Origin: Hymenobacter ginkgonis
Lineage (GTDB): Bacteria > Bacteroidota > Bacteroidia > Cytophagales > Hymenobacteraceae
NCBI RefSeq assembly: GCF_009755225.1
Contig: NZ_WQKZ01000003.1
Coordinates: 930,001-994,000 of the forward strand
Direction: 5' to 3'
Length of the DNA: 64,000 bases
The translations under genes were made by a program, and so were the position numbers. The notes beneath the pieces are model-generated. The model was given only the letters and a program-made list of their open reading frames with translations, ran no database searches and was not told the DNA's origin. Numbering within the stretch: the first letter of the stretch is position 1; every line of letters begins with the position of its first letter. This document shows, one piece after another, positions 45,328 through 53,999 of this stretch.

Positions 45328-46921
45328 CCCGCAGGACATCGGTACCACCTTGCCCGGTGGCTACGTCAACTCCCTCGGTGGACCAGCCGACGCCTACTAC
45401 GCCCACCGCGATGGTACGCCCTACGCCACGGCAGCCGAGGCCTGCGCCGCCGTGCCGGTGCCGGCCCGCAAGTCGCGCACGGTGAATGTAGCGGGCCTAG
45501 AATACCAGTGGCTGAGCGACACGAGCGATGCGGGCCTGAAGCTAAAAGTAGCCGCGCCCGGCGTTGGTGGCAACGTCATTGCCCTTAGTGGCGCCGGCGT
45601 GGCACAGGTGTACGAGTCGCTGGGCGCCTACGCGGCGGTGGGCAGCGCCAGTACGCTGATTCTCAACAAGGAAACGCCTGCTGCCGGCCTTTCGGTGAGC
45701 GCCAGCATTCTGCGCGGCAATGCCACTAGCGTGGCGGGCACGCCGCAGAGTCCGGTGGTCGTGAACTGCGGCTACTGCTACGACGGCGCCTTTACCAACG
45801 CCAAGTTCGGCGCGGTGGTGGCCTTCAACACCCGCTTCAATCAGAGCGAGTTAACCCGGGGTATCTACAGTGCCTGCGTGCTGAGCGGGGATTTTAAGAT
45901 CAGCGGCGACATTACGCTCGGGGCCGGCACGCAGGTGCCTGATAACTTCCTGGCTGCCGGCACGAAGAACGCCAACGGCACCTACACCATGCCGGCCGGG
46001 GGCATCGTCACGGATGCGCGCGGCGTAGGGGGGGCGGCTCCCGCTGCGGCGGGTGGCACAACGACGGTGCAGGTATTCACCGCCTCGGCGACCTGGACGA
46101 AGCCGGCCGGTGCCAAGCTCGTGCGCGTCATTGCCATCGGCGGTGGCGCCGGGGGCGGCTCGGGCTGCATGGACGGCAACGGGTCCGAAACGGGGGGCGG
46201 CGGTGGGGGTGGGGGCGCGCGCAGCGAGCGCACGATTGATGCGGCCCTGTTGCCGGCCACCGTCGAAATTGCGGTAGGGGCTGGCGGCGTTGGCGGCGCT
46301 GGGCCAACTAATAGCAACGTAGCGGCACCCGGCTCTTTCGGGGCGGAAGGGGGCATTTCGCAGTTCGGCACCTTTTTGCGGGCCTTCGGGGGTAATCCCG
46401 GGGTGGGGGCCCTCAAGCAAGTATACTCGGCCCAAACGATGCCCGCCCGCGGTACCGCGCCCGGCGGCACCGGTGGCGGCGGCGGGGCCAACCAGAGCAA
46501 CGCCTACGACGGGGCCCCGCAGCAGGTGGACGAGTTCGGCGCCGGCAGCGCCGCGGGGGGTGGGGGCGGTGCCGCCACGGACGGCACTGGCCAGGGTGGC
46601 AACGGCGGCAGCGGCGGGGTGAGCAGCGGCGGGATGCTGCTGGGCCAAACCACGCCCGCCCTGGGGGGCCAGGCGCACGCCAGCGCCAATGGCACCAGTG
46701 CCGCCGATCTGCCCGCCCGCGCCGGGCTGGGCGCTAACGGGGGCGGGGGTGGGGCTGTGGGCAATGCCAGTTGGGACTACACCGCCGGCATCGGCGGCAA
46801 GGGCGGTTTTCCCGGGGGCGGGGGCGGGGGAGGGGCCGGGGGCATCATGGGCCAGCCGGGGCCAGCGGGCAACGGCGGCAAGGGCGGTGACGGCCTCGTG
46901 CTCGTCTACACTTACTTCTAA
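45317..46921 (+). CDS. Tail fibre protein with glycine-rich (polyglycine) domain
   Basis: This 534-residue protein starts at the ATG overlapping the preceding gene; longer frames upstream are shadows. The first 250 residues are beta-rich (TVNVAGLEYQWLSDTSDAG). From about residue 250 a segment VFTASATWTKPAGAKLVRVIAIGGG opens a long glycine-rich region of GG, GGGGGG and GAGG runs, ending GDGLVLVYTYF. This matches glycine-rich fibre domains that form polyglycine-II sheets and serve as receptor-binding tips. It is followed by a terminator, so it ends a transcription unit. Confidence 0.75.
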   Translation: MALSPQDIGTTLPGGYVNSLGGPADAYYAHRDGTPYATAAEACAAVPVPARKSRTVNVAGLEYQWLSDTSDAGLKLKVAAPGVGGNVIALSGAGVAQVYESLGAYAAVGSASTLILNKETPAAGLSVSASILRGNATSVAGTPQSPVVVNCGYCYDGAFTNAKFGAVVAFNTRFNQSELTRGIYSACVLSGDFKISGDITLGAGTQVPDNFLAAGTKNANGTYTMPAGGIVTDARGVGGAAPAAAGGTTTVQVFTASATWTKPAGAKLVRVIAIGGGAGGGSGCMDGNGSETGGGGGGGGARSERTIDAALLPATVEIAVGAGGVGGAGPTNSNVAAPGSFGAEGGISQFGTFLRAFGGNPGVGALKQVYSAQTMPARGTAPGGTGGGGGANQSNAYDGAPQQVDEFGAGSAAGGGGGAATDGTGQGGNGGSGGVSSGGMLLGQTTPALGGQAHASANGTSAADLPARAGLGANGGGGGAVGNASWDYTAGIGGKGGFPGGGGGGGAGGIMGQPGPAGNGGKGGDGLVLVYTYF

Positions 46922-46927
46922 GCGAAG

Positions 46928-46954
46928 GCCCCGCCTCACCCGGCGGGGCTTTTT
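46928..46954 (+). terminator. Terminator after the glycine-rich fibre gene
   Basis: A perfect 8-bp GC stem (GCCCCGCC/GGCGGGGC) with a 6-base loop and five T residues lies 6 bases past the stop. Promoter A follows at once. Confidence 0.9.
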
Positions 46955-46956
46955 GA

Positions 46957-46992
46957 TGTCCTTTTTGTGGGCTGAGGCGCCGGCCAGCTTTG
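46957..46992 (+). promoter_or_regulatory. Phage late promoter A
   Basis: TGTCCTTTTT is followed after 18 bases by CAGCTTTG. This is one of five copies of a shared motif (TCCTTTTT, then 17-19 bases, then CAnCTTYG), each next to a unit start. It lies 22 bases before the protease gene. Confidence 0.65.
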
Positions 46993-47014
46993 CATCGATT
47001 CTTACCCGCTATCG

Positions 47015-48379
47015 ATGCTGACTTACCCCACACTCACCTCTATGCTGCAAGCCCCCGTCCTGTTGGAAGGCCAGGGGGTGCAGGTGCTCTACGCGCAAAT
47101 TGCCCAGTTGCTAGCTGGCAAAACGGGCGGCGCCAGTGAGCCGGAGCGCGAGGTCATGCAGCTGGGCTTCTCGGCCTTTACCCCGCACGCCGCGGCCCTG
47201 GGCGTCACGCGCTACTCGTCGCTCGACGAGGTGCCCGCCGGCTCGATCGCCGTGCACACCATCGCGGGCGTCATGATGCCCTTCGACTCCTACTACGCGG
47301 TTGGCACCGGCACGATCGGTCTGCGTGTGCAGCAGGCCGACGCCCACCCCAGCTTCATCGGCCACGTCGGGGTGTTCAACACGCCTGGCGGCAGCACAAT
47401 GGGCCTGGAGGACTTTGCGAACGTCATCGCCGGCACCCAAAAGCCCTTCGTCTCCTTGGTGCAGCAGGCCTGCTCCGCTGGCTACTGGAGCGCTAGTGGC
47501 GGCAACGTGGTGATGCTGGCCGGCAAGACGGCCATGTGCGGCTCGATCGGCACGATGGCCGAGTTCCTGGACTTTACGGGCTACTTCGAGCAACTGGGCA
47601 TCAAGACGGTAACCGTCAACGCCTCCAAGTCTGTCAACAAAAACGCCTCCTACCAGGCCGCCATCGACGGCGATCCTGAGCCGCTGCGCGCGGAAATCCT
47701 CGACCCGCTTAACGAGGTGTTCCTGAGCACCGTGACCACCAACCGCGGCGACAAGATTCCGGCCAAGCAGCTGGAGCTGGTCACCAGTGGGATGGTCTTC
47801 GTCGGGGAGGCTAACCTCAGCAACGGCCTGGCCGACCTGATGGGCAGCCTGGACGAGGCGGTCGCCCTGGCCGAGCAGCTGGCCACCGAGGCCGATTCTA
47901 TTGATTCTTCCCTTTCATCTTCTAAAAATCACATGTCCCTTTTTGCGAAAAAGCTGGTTTTGGGCGCTGCTGCGCACGCCCTGGTCACGGCCGAAACCAT
48001 CACCCCCGAGCAGCTCACGGCCGCCAATGGTGAGCTAACGGCGGCCGGCGTGACCGGCGCCCAACTCATTGCCGAGGCTGCCTACAGCGACCTGAGCGCG
48101 CGCGCTGGCCGTGCCGACACGGCCGAGGCTACGGCCAGAGGCTTCACCGATGCGCTGGCGGCAGCTGGTGTCACCGACATCGCGGCCCTGGTAAGCCAGC
48201 GCGATGCCTTCAAGCTGAAGGCCGACCTCTACGACAAAGGCCCTGGGGCGGCCCACACCGACCCGACCCTGGTGGCCGGGGCCACCGACGTGGACAAGGA
48301 GGCGGATGCCAATCAGAAGCTTATCGCCCAGCTGCCCCACAACCAGGCCCTCGACAACAACCCCCTCTTCAACAACTAA
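47015..48379 (+). CDS. S49-family prohead protease with C-terminal scaffold domain
   Basis: This 454-residue protein has an S49/SppA-ClpP-fold protease domain (about 60-290): FNTPGGS near 121-127, the nucleophile region SAGYWSASGGN at 154-164, CGSIGTMAEF and a candidate catalytic Lys in SKSVNKNASY (about 204-213). From residue 307 a helical, Ala-rich scaffold-like domain begins at an internal Met. Such proteases cleave scaffold and capsid N-termini during head maturation. The gene leads the unit with the major capsid protein 74 bases downstream. Confidence 0.82.
   Translation: MLTYPTLTSMLQAPVLLEGQGVQVLYAQIAQLLAGKTGGASEPEREVMQLGFSAFTPHAAALGVTRYSSLDEVPAGSIAVHTIAGVMMPFDSYYAVGTGTIGLRVQQADAHPSFIGHVGVFNTPGGSTMGLEDFANVIAGTQKPFVSLVQQACSAGYWSASGGNVVMLAGKTAMCGSIGTMAEFLDFTGYFEQLGIKTVTVNASKSVNKNASYQAAIDGDPEPLRAEILDPLNEVFLSTVTTNRGDKIPAKQLELVTSGMVFVGEANLSNGLADLMGSLDEAVALAEQLATEADSIDSSLSSSKNHMSLFAKKLVLGAAAHALVTAETITPEQLTAANGELTAAGVTGAQLIAEAAYSDLSARAGRADTAEATARGFTDALAAAGVTDIAALVSQRDAFKLKADLYDKGPGAAHTDPTLVAGATDVDKEADANQKLIAQLPHNQALDNNPLFNN
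47933..48379 (+). CDS. Nested scaffold protein, in-frame internal start
   Basis: An in-frame ATG at 47933 (MSLFAKKLVLGAAAHALVT) would yield a 148-residue helical protein corresponding to the C-terminal domain of the protease. The 40 bases before it are markedly AT-rich within a GC-rich gene and look like the leaders in front of other starts here. This mirrors lambda C/Nu3, where the scaffold is made from an internal start. The internal start is inferred. Confidence 0.5.
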   Translation: MSLFAKKLVLGAAAHALVTAETITPEQLTAANGELTAAGVTGAQLIAEAAYSDLSARAGRADTAEATARGFTDALAAAGVTDIAALVSQRDAFKLKADLYDKGPGAAHTDPTLVAGATDVDKEADANQKLIAQLPHNQALDNNPLFNN

Positions 48380-48453
48380 AAGCCAGCAGTTGAGGAGCTA
48401 GACGCTCGGCTAATTATCAGCTTATCACCTATTTATTTTTCTATCGCTAGCTA

Positions 48454-49440
48454 ATGACTATCGCAGCCATTATCGCCGAATTCGGCGCCTATTACCTCAA
48501 CAACGGCCAGAACGCCACGCGCCTGGTTCGCCTGTTGTTTCGCCCGGCTGTCACCGAGCAACTCTTCGTCCCCCGCGTGTCGGACGATACGCTCTACCAG
48601 GCCTCGCAGACCCGGCTGGGCCGCATCCTGCAACCCTTCCACAAGAACTGGACGCCGCTGGGCGCGCTCGAAGCGCTGCCTATCGTCATCAAGCAGTTCA
48701 AAATGAAGGCGGACCTGGAGGAAACGCCGGACGATTTGGAGGCAACCTGGTTGGGCTTTTTGGCGGGCGACAGCCTCAACCGGACGGAGTGGCCCTTCGT
48801 GCGCTGGTTCATTGAGGTGCACGCCTTGCCCCAGATTCAGGAGGATTACGAACTCAACGAAATCTACCTGGGCAAGCGCGTCGAGCCCAACGGCACGACG
48901 CCTGGCGCCGCTGGCACCGCGATGGACGGCATCCGCACCCAGATCAACGGTTTCATCACGGCCGGCCGCACGACGCCGGTGGTGCTCGGGGCCATCCCGA
49001 CCGACCCGAAAGCCTTCTGCGAGTACGTGGAGGCCTTCGCCCACGGCACCCTCAAGCGCTACCGCAACGTGCCCATGTTCATGTCCATGAACGAGGACCT
49101 GGCCCTGCGCTATGCCATCGGCCGCGATGCCAAATACAACCTGGCCACGACCCCGGTGGTGACGGCTACGCCGGACGGCAATGACCCCCTGACTACGTCG
49201 GTGGCCATTCAGCACAGCCGGCAGCGCGTGATCGGACTGCCCTCAATGGGCGACTCGCCCAAAATCTGGATGACGCCCGCCGACAACGCGATCCGCCTGG
49301 CGAAAAAGACCCAGAACATGGGCCAGTTCCAGGTGGAGAGTGTGGACCGCAAGGTGAAGCTGTTCACCGACTTCTACAAGGGCGTCGGCTTCCTCATCCC
49401 CCAGGCCATTTTCACCAACGACCAGGACCTGGACGCCTAA
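48454..49440 (+). CDS. Major capsid protein
   Basis: This 328-residue protein has length, position (after protease/scaffold) and sequence style typical of an HK97-fold major capsid protein. An extended N-arm, a helix-rich middle (EATWLGFLAGDSLNRTEWPFVRWF) and a late GDSPKIWMTPADNAIRLAKKT segment reminiscent of the capsid A-domain are visible. The sequence is divergent and no family profile was tested, so the assignment is from context and composition. It is probably the most abundant virion protein. Confidence 0.78.
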   Translation: MTIAAIIAEFGAYYLNNGQNATRLVRLLFRPAVTEQLFVPRVSDDTLYQASQTRLGRILQPFHKNWTPLGALEALPIVIKQFKMKADLEETPDDLEATWLGFLAGDSLNRTEWPFVRWFIEVHALPQIQEDYELNEIYLGKRVEPNGTTPGAAGTAMDGIRTQINGFITAGRTTPVVLGAIPTDPKAFCEYVEAFAHGTLKRYRNVPMFMSMNEDLALRYAIGRDAKYNLATTPVVTATPDGNDPLTTSVAIQHSRQRVIGLPSMGDSPKIWMTPADNAIRLAKKTQNMGQFQVESVDRKVKLFTDFYKGVGFLIPQAIFTNDQDLDA

Positions 49441-49459
49441 GCCAGCCCCCCTGCTTCTC

Positions 49460-49487
49460 AGCCGGCTCCTGCAAAGGGGCCGGCTTT
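49460..49487 (+). terminator. Hairpin after the capsid gene
   Basis: A 7-bp GC stem (AGCCGGC at 49460-49466 with GCCGGCT at 49479-49485) lies 20 bases after the capsid stop. The following T run is weak (TTTG), so it may be only a partial terminator tuning downstream expression. Confidence 0.55.
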
Positions 49488-49532
49488 GTAGGTGCCAACT
49501 TATTCATTTTTAAATTCTAACGCCCCATTACC

Positions 49533-49826
49533 GTGGCTGACAAAGAACCAACACTGACGCTCGATCAGCAAATCGAGGCCCTCAAGCAGCAACTGGCTGA
49601 GCAGAATTCCATCATCGAAGGCCAGGCCGAGCAACTCAAGGCGGCCGAAGCGCAGGGCGCGGGTGCCCTGCCGGTGGTTACCCACGAGAAGAAGCGCTAC
49701 CAGGTGCTAGCGCGCAAATTCATCCACAAAGAGGTGGAGATTGACGCCAACTCGCTCAAGACCGACAAGGACCTGGTGAAGGCCCTGGTGGAGTCGGGCA
49801 CCGGCATCCTGAAGGCGCTCGACTAA
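49533..49826 (+). CDS. Small structural-region protein with coiled coil
   Basis: This 97-residue protein uses GTG 49533 (MADKEPTLTL). Residues 10-40 form a coiled coil (DQQIEALKQQLAEQNSIIEGQ), followed by a compact alpha/beta part. It could be a head-decoration or head-completion protein; no family is recognised. Confidence 0.5.
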   Translation: MADKEPTLTLDQQIEALKQQLAEQNSIIEGQAEQLKAAEAQGAGALPVVTHEKKRYQVLARKFIHKEVEIDANSLKTDKDLVKALVESGTGILKALD

Positions 49827-49890
49827 GCACCTCAGCCCCCGCTACGATTTATAGTTTATCCTAGTCCACTATTATTTTAAGTTATTCAGT

Positions 49891-50427
49891 ATGAATACTT
49901 TCAGCTTAACCCACTTGAAGGGTCCGCAGGGAGACGACAACACGCCTGGCCTGCTGGGCTACGTGCTGGTCGCCCGCGAGGACGCCTTCTCGAAGATTGC
50001 CAAGGCGCCCAAAACCGGCACCACGGCCGGCGAGACGGCCATCATCACCGACAACCACACCTTTACCAATGCCGATGATGGTTTCGCTAAGGTGTACCTG
50101 ACGCTGGACTCCAACATGCTCAAGGCTGCCATCACCGGCGAGCGCGACGGGCGGGGCCTCAAAATTAGCTTTGAGGGCTTCCACCCCGGCAATAACGCCG
50201 AGGCGCTCGAATTCATGCGCATCGTCAAGAACCTGGGCCTCATCATCTTGGTGCCCGACGCCGATGGTACTTACCTGCAGGTAGGCGCTGAGGGCCTGCC
50301 GGTGGAGTTTGCCCCTGACTACGACTCGGGTAAACTCAGCTCGGGCCGTCGCGGCTTCACCGTGAAGGGCGAGGCTTACGCCAACGGCATGTATATCTAC
50401 GCCGGCACCGTTAAGTACAAAGCATAA
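49891..50427 (+). CDS. Structural protein, possible tail tube or head-completion protein
   Basis: This 178-residue protein is beta-rich (FAKVYLTLDSNMLKAAITGERDG, EFMRIVKNLGLIILVPDADG, RGFTVKGEAYANGMYIYAG). The repeated strand-turn pattern and Gly/Asp turns would suit a tail-tube-like beta barrel. Function is inferred from position in the structural unit. Confidence 0.45.
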   Translation: MNTFSLTHLKGPQGDDNTPGLLGYVLVAREDAFSKIAKAPKTGTTAGETAIITDNHTFTNADDGFAKVYLTLDSNMLKAAITGERDGRGLKISFEGFHPGNNAEALEFMRIVKNLGLIILVPDADGTYLQVGAEGLPVEFAPDYDSGKLSSGRRGFTVKGEAYANGMYIYAGTVKYKA

Positions 50428-50429
50428 CG

Positions 50430-50648
50430 ATGGCGTCGCCCCTTCCTCAACTCCAGCCCGAAGTAGCCGAGAAGTTCCGGAGCACCGTCATCCCCTGTAG
50501 GATTGAAATGCCCCGGCTCGGGCTCACGTTTGACTTGCGCACGCTGACCTTGGCCGAGGCGCTGGAACTGATGAAAATTCCGGACTTCACCTACTTAGTC
50601 CCGCGACCAAAGCGTCGAAAAGCGGCGAGTTCTAGTACGTCGAAGTAA
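50430..50648 (+). CDS. Small protein ending structural unit A
   Basis: This 72-residue protein follows the previous stop by 2 bases. It has a central LGLTFDLRTLTLAEALELMKI segment and a basic, Ser-rich C-terminus (PKRRKAASSST). It ends at a perfect terminator. The basic tail may bind nucleic acid; the function is unknown. Confidence 0.5.
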   Translation: MASPLPQLQPEVAEKFRSTVIPCRIEMPRLGLTFDLRTLTLAEALELMKIPDFTYLVPRPKRRKAASSSTSK

Positions 50649-50649
50649 G

Positions 50650-50689
50650 GTAAAAAAGCCCCATTGCCCCCGCAATGGGGCTTTTTTAC
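50650..50689. terminator. Perfect 18-bp terminator
   Basis: GTAAAAAAGCCCCATTGC at 50650-50667 is exactly inverted at 50672-50689 with A and T runs on either side. It could act in both directions and leads straight into promoter B. Confidence 0.92.
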
Positions 50690-50690
50690 G

Positions 50691-50724
50691 TCCTTTTTTA
50701 CCGTGGCCGGCCGCGGCAACTTCG
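50691..50724 (+). promoter_or_regulatory. Phage late promoter B
   Basis: TCCTTTTTT is followed after 17 bases by CAACTTCG. The ATG of the next gene lies 4 bases after this box, so the transcript would be leaderless. Confidence 0.65.
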
Positions 50725-50728
50725 GGGC

Positions 50729-51457
50729 ATGAAATTGTCCGACATCCGCGACTGGCTGGTTTCTGGCCAGGACTTTACCGAGGGGGTAGCCCTCTACGCT
50801 CAGGTAGGCACCAGTAAGACCTACCAGCGCTTATTTGCCCTGGGTGCCACGGCCTACAGCCAGGGCGTGCTGCAGCGGGAGTTGGCCCAGCTGGTGGAGG
50901 TCGTCGGGGAGGAAATAAGCCACCTGGACCAGGACCTGCGCCCGGTGCCGGTGCCCCCTGCGGCCCCGGTGATGCCCGAGCCGGTGCCAGTAGTGCCTGA
51001 GCCGGCGCCAGTGGCGCCCGTAGCCACCCCGGTGCACTTGGCTTTCAACCAGCCCCTAGAGGAGCTGCTCGACGCAGCCGAGCAGTACGCCGCGCAACTG
51101 CTGGCCGAGCTGAGCCAGCAGCTGCGCCAGGTGCGCGACGAGCGCAGCCACCTGCACCCCCAGCTGACGGCCAAGGGCCTCTCCCGAAAGGCCCGCCTGG
51201 TCCTGGCCCTGCAAATCGTCGGCCTGACCAGTGAGGAGGCCAAAATCAAGGCCCTGCAGGCGCACGTGCGGCAGCACGGCAAGCTGCCTGGCCCGGTGGC
51301 CAGCGCGCAGCTCAACGACCAGGGCCAGCTGCGCCAGCGCCTGCAAAACCGGCTCAGCTACCGCTGCAAGCTGCGCAAAAAGCAGCCCGCCAAGGCCGCC
51401 CAGCTGGCCGTGGTGGAGGCTGAAATCGTGCTTATCCGTTCAAAATTAACTAGTTAA
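50729..51457 (+). CDS. Conserved phage protein before terminase
   Basis: This 242-residue protein uses ATG 50729; an upstream ATG lies inside the terminator. The N-terminus (MKLSDIRDWLVSGQDFTEGV and then a YAQVGTSKTYQRLF segment) is a pattern seen in small Bacteroidota phage proteins located near terminase. A Pro/Val repeat linker (about 92-118) and a helical C-terminal half rich in Gln and Arg follow. The function is unknown; a role in packaging is suggested by location. Confidence 0.55.
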   Translation: MKLSDIRDWLVSGQDFTEGVALYAQVGTSKTYQRLFALGATAYSQGVLQRELAQLVEVVGEEISHLDQDLRPVPVPPAAPVMPEPVPVVPEPAPVAPVATPVHLAFNQPLEELLDAAEQYAAQLLAELSQQLRQVRDERSHLHPQLTAKGLSRKARLVLALQIVGLTSEEAKIKALQAHVRQHGKLPGPVASAQLNDQGQLRQRLQNRLSYRCKLRKKQPAKAAQLAVVEAEIVLIRSKLTS

Positions 51458-51462
51458 TCGAT

Positions 51463-52134
51463 ATGAGTGACTTATTGCCCAGCCTCACTAGCCTGACGGG
51501 GGCAGCGCTATTGCCCCCGCCCCGCAAAACGGGCATAGAGCGCATTTTTGCCGCCTACCAGCAGGAGGGCGGCGCCGGCCTCAAGGCTCTGAGCAAGGAG
51601 GACAAGCTGCTGCACCAGCAGCTGGAGTCGGCCTACGCGCTGCTGCTCAATTATAAGACCTTCGAGTCGGCCTGGCCCCTGCTGGCCGGCGCCTACGACA
51701 TCAGCCGGGCCACGGCCTACCGGCGCCTGCGCGAGGCGCAAAACCTGTTTGGCGACGTCAAAAAGGTCAAAAAAGAGGGTCGACGGTCGGTCTTGATTGA
51801 AAAGGCCAACCAAATCGCCAATCTGTGCATGCTGCTGAACCCACCCGACTACCGCGGCGCCCTGGCCGCCATGAAGTTCGAGGCCTCGCTCGCCGGCCTG
51901 CTGCGCGTCGACGCCCACGGCGAGGAAAGCGCTGCCGAAGTGGGTAACACCTCCTACGTCCTGAACCTGACCGTGGAGGGCCGCAAACCGCGGCAATTCG
52001 ACCTCACCCGGCCGCAGGACATCACCGACGTCGACTTCGAGCAGGTCCTGGAGGCCGTGAGCCAGAACGTGGTCGACGGCGACGAGATGGCCCAGCTCAT
52101 CCGCGAATCGAAGGAAGGGAACGGCAAGCTATGA
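51463..52134 (+). CDS. Terminase small subunit candidate
   Basis: This 223-residue protein has an HTH-like segment (about 75-92, AYDISRATAYRRLREAQ), expected of a DNA-recognition terminase subunit, a helical middle and an acidic C-terminus (about 175-215) that could contact the large subunit. It overlaps the large terminase gene by 4 bases. The assignment is from position and HTH content, not from a recognised family. Confidence 0.65.
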   Translation: MSDLLPSLTSLTGAALLPPPRKTGIERIFAAYQQEGGAGLKALSKEDKLLHQQLESAYALLLNYKTFESAWPLLAGAYDISRATAYRRLREAQNLFGDVKKVKKEGRRSVLIEKANQIANLCMLLNPPDYRGALAAMKFEASLAGLLRVDAHGEESAAEVGNTSYVLNLTVEGRKPRQFDLTRPQDITDVDFEQVLEAVSQNVVDGDEMAQLIRESKEGNGKL

Positions 52135-53891
52135 GCGTCCTCAACCGAGAGCAGCTGCAGTTTAACCAGCCGCAGCAGCGCTACATCACGGCCCGCGGTA
52201 AAAAGCAGGGCATCAGCATCTGGGGCCGGGGAACGGGCAAATCCAGCGTCATCGCCTGGGATATCCACCAGATTGTGACCACCATGCCCCGTAGCTGCTG
52301 GGTCATCGTCGGCTCGACCTATAAGCAGGTGCTCACCAGGACGCTACCCAGCACCGTGGCCGGCCTGGAGCGTCTGGGCTACCGCCTGAACCGCGATTTC
52401 TACATCGGCCGCAAGCCGCCACCCACCTTGAATTGGGAGCGCCCCTTCGAAGGCCCCCTGAGCTACGACCACTTCATTGTTTTCAAGAACGGGACGGGTT
52501 TTCACCTGGTCTCGCTCGATGCCGGTGGTAGTGCCAGCCGGGGCCTGAACGTGGACGGTTTTATTGGCGACGAAGCCTTGCTTTTCGACAAGACCAAGCT
52601 CGACGCCGACTTGTCGGCCACCAACCGCGGCAACGGGCAGTATTTCGGCAAAAACCCGATGCACCACGGCGTTTTCCTGTTTTCGTCCATGCCCTGGGGC
52701 GATACGGGCCGCTGGCTGCTGGATAAGAGCAAATACTACGAAAACGAGGGCATCAACCTGGAAGAGCGTCAGAATGAGCTGATTGACGCGCAGGTCCGCT
52801 TCCTGGATGCGCCCACCGACGAGGAAAGGCTCCACATCTGGGGCGAGGAGGTGGTGCCGCTCATGAAGGCCGTGCGCTACTTCCCCAGCGCCCCCAGCCA
52901 CGGCACCTTCTACTCGGAGGCCAATGCCTTCGACAATATCAAGAACCTGGGCCTGCAGTACCTGGTCGACCAGCGGGCCTTCATGACGGACTTCACGTTC
53001 CAGATTGAGATGATGAACCGCCGGCCCACCACGGTCGAGGGGGGCTTCTACCCGCAGCTCAACCAGGCTCTCCACGTGGTGGAGTGCGCTAACGACGACT
53101 TCGTGCTGGGCCTGGCGCTGGGCGACGAGTACACCTCGCCCAAGGCGCCGGGCAATGCCAAGGGCAAGGGCGGGGGCCTGAACCTGGAGAAGCTCACGGC
53201 GGCCGGCGGCGCCCGCTTCCTGGGCGACGTGGACTTCTCGGATAGCCGCGGCGACAGCGACTGCCGCTCCCACCAGGCCCTGCGCCTGAGCGTCGACTTC
53301 GGGGGCGGCATCACCACGGTGCTCATGGGGCAGCCGCACCTGGACAAGCGCGAGTATCGGGTGCTCAAGGGCTTCTACGTCAAGCATCCGGCCTTCATCA
53401 ACGCCCTGGTCGAGCAGGTCACGACCTACTACGCCTACCACCTGCGCAAGGAGATTGAGTTCCTGGCCGACGAGGAGTACGGCGACTCGCGGCGGCCGGA
53501 TAGTGAGTTCACCCTCAACGAGACGCTGATGGCGGCCTTTCGCAAGAAGAACTGGCGCATCCAGCGCTACGGCCTGGGCCGTACCTCGGGGCAGGGCACG
53601 CGCTACCTGGTAGCCCAGGAGCTGCTCGGGGAGCAGAACCCCAACCTGCTGCGCATCCGCATCAATAAGGTCAACTGCAAGGACGTGGTGACCGCCCTGC
53701 TGCTGGCCCCGGTGAGCCAGGACTCGAAGGGGCGCATCATCAAGGTCAAGAAGAGCGAGGGCAAGAAGAACTTCCCCCAGGAGCACGCCACCCACTATAC
53801 CGACAACTTCGACCTGCACCTGGCCAGCTGCGGCACCGAGATTGTCAACGCGGCCATCGACTTCAGCCAGCTGCTCATCGTCAGCCGCTGA
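52131..53891 (+). CDS. terL: Terminase large subunit
   Basis: This 586-residue packaging motor has an ATPase domain with Walker A GRGTGKSS at 32-39 and a Walker B region GFIGDEA near residues 142-148. The C-terminal nuclease domain has an acidic strand LSVDFGGGI near 385, an EEYGDSRRPDS block near 445 and a late Asp cluster. It drives DNA into proheads and cuts concatemers. It is coupled to the small-subunit gene and ends at a terminator. Confidence 0.9.
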   Translation: MSVLNREQLQFNQPQQRYITARGKKQGISIWGRGTGKSSVIAWDIHQIVTTMPRSCWVIVGSTYKQVLTRTLPSTVAGLERLGYRLNRDFYIGRKPPPTLNWERPFEGPLSYDHFIVFKNGTGFHLVSLDAGGSASRGLNVDGFIGDEALLFDKTKLDADLSATNRGNGQYFGKNPMHHGVFLFSSMPWGDTGRWLLDKSKYYENEGINLEERQNELIDAQVRFLDAPTDEERLHIWGEEVVPLMKAVRYFPSAPSHGTFYSEANAFDNIKNLGLQYLVDQRAFMTDFTFQIEMMNRRPTTVEGGFYPQLNQALHVVECANDDFVLGLALGDEYTSPKAPGNAKGKGGGLNLEKLTAAGGARFLGDVDFSDSRGDSDCRSHQALRLSVDFGGGITTVLMGQPHLDKREYRVLKGFYVKHPAFINALVEQVTTYYAYHLRKEIEFLADEEYGDSRRPDSEFTLNETLMAAFRKKNWRIQRYGLGRTSGQGTRYLVAQELLGEQNPNLLRIRINKVNCKDVVTALLLAPVSQDSKGRIIKVKKSEGKKNFPQEHATHYTDNFDLHLASCGTEIVNAAIDFSQLLIVSR

Positions 53892-53923
53892 GCCACGAGC
53901 CGCTTTACTGCCGGCAACTGCCC

Positions 53924-53953
53924 GCCCCGACCTGTCCCAGGTCGGGGCTTTTT
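53924..53953 (+). terminator. Terminator after terL
   Basis: A perfect 11-bp stem (GCCCCGACCTG/CAGGTCGGGGC) with a 3-base loop and five T residues lies 32 bases past the terL stop. Confidence 0.93.
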
Positions 53954-53999
53954 GTTTGGCCGCGCCCCCCCCGCCTCAGGCAGATATCACCGAGGCAGC

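Noticed and set aside
45851-46939. 362-residue minus-strand frame in the glycine-rich fibre gene
   Set aside because: It is the complement of glycine codons giving Pro/Ala/Arg low complexity, with no independent support.
52344-53819. 491-residue open frame on the minus strand of terL
   Set aside because: It is a GC-rich codon-position shadow: it lies entirely within the well-supported terminase gene and has no recognisable motif.
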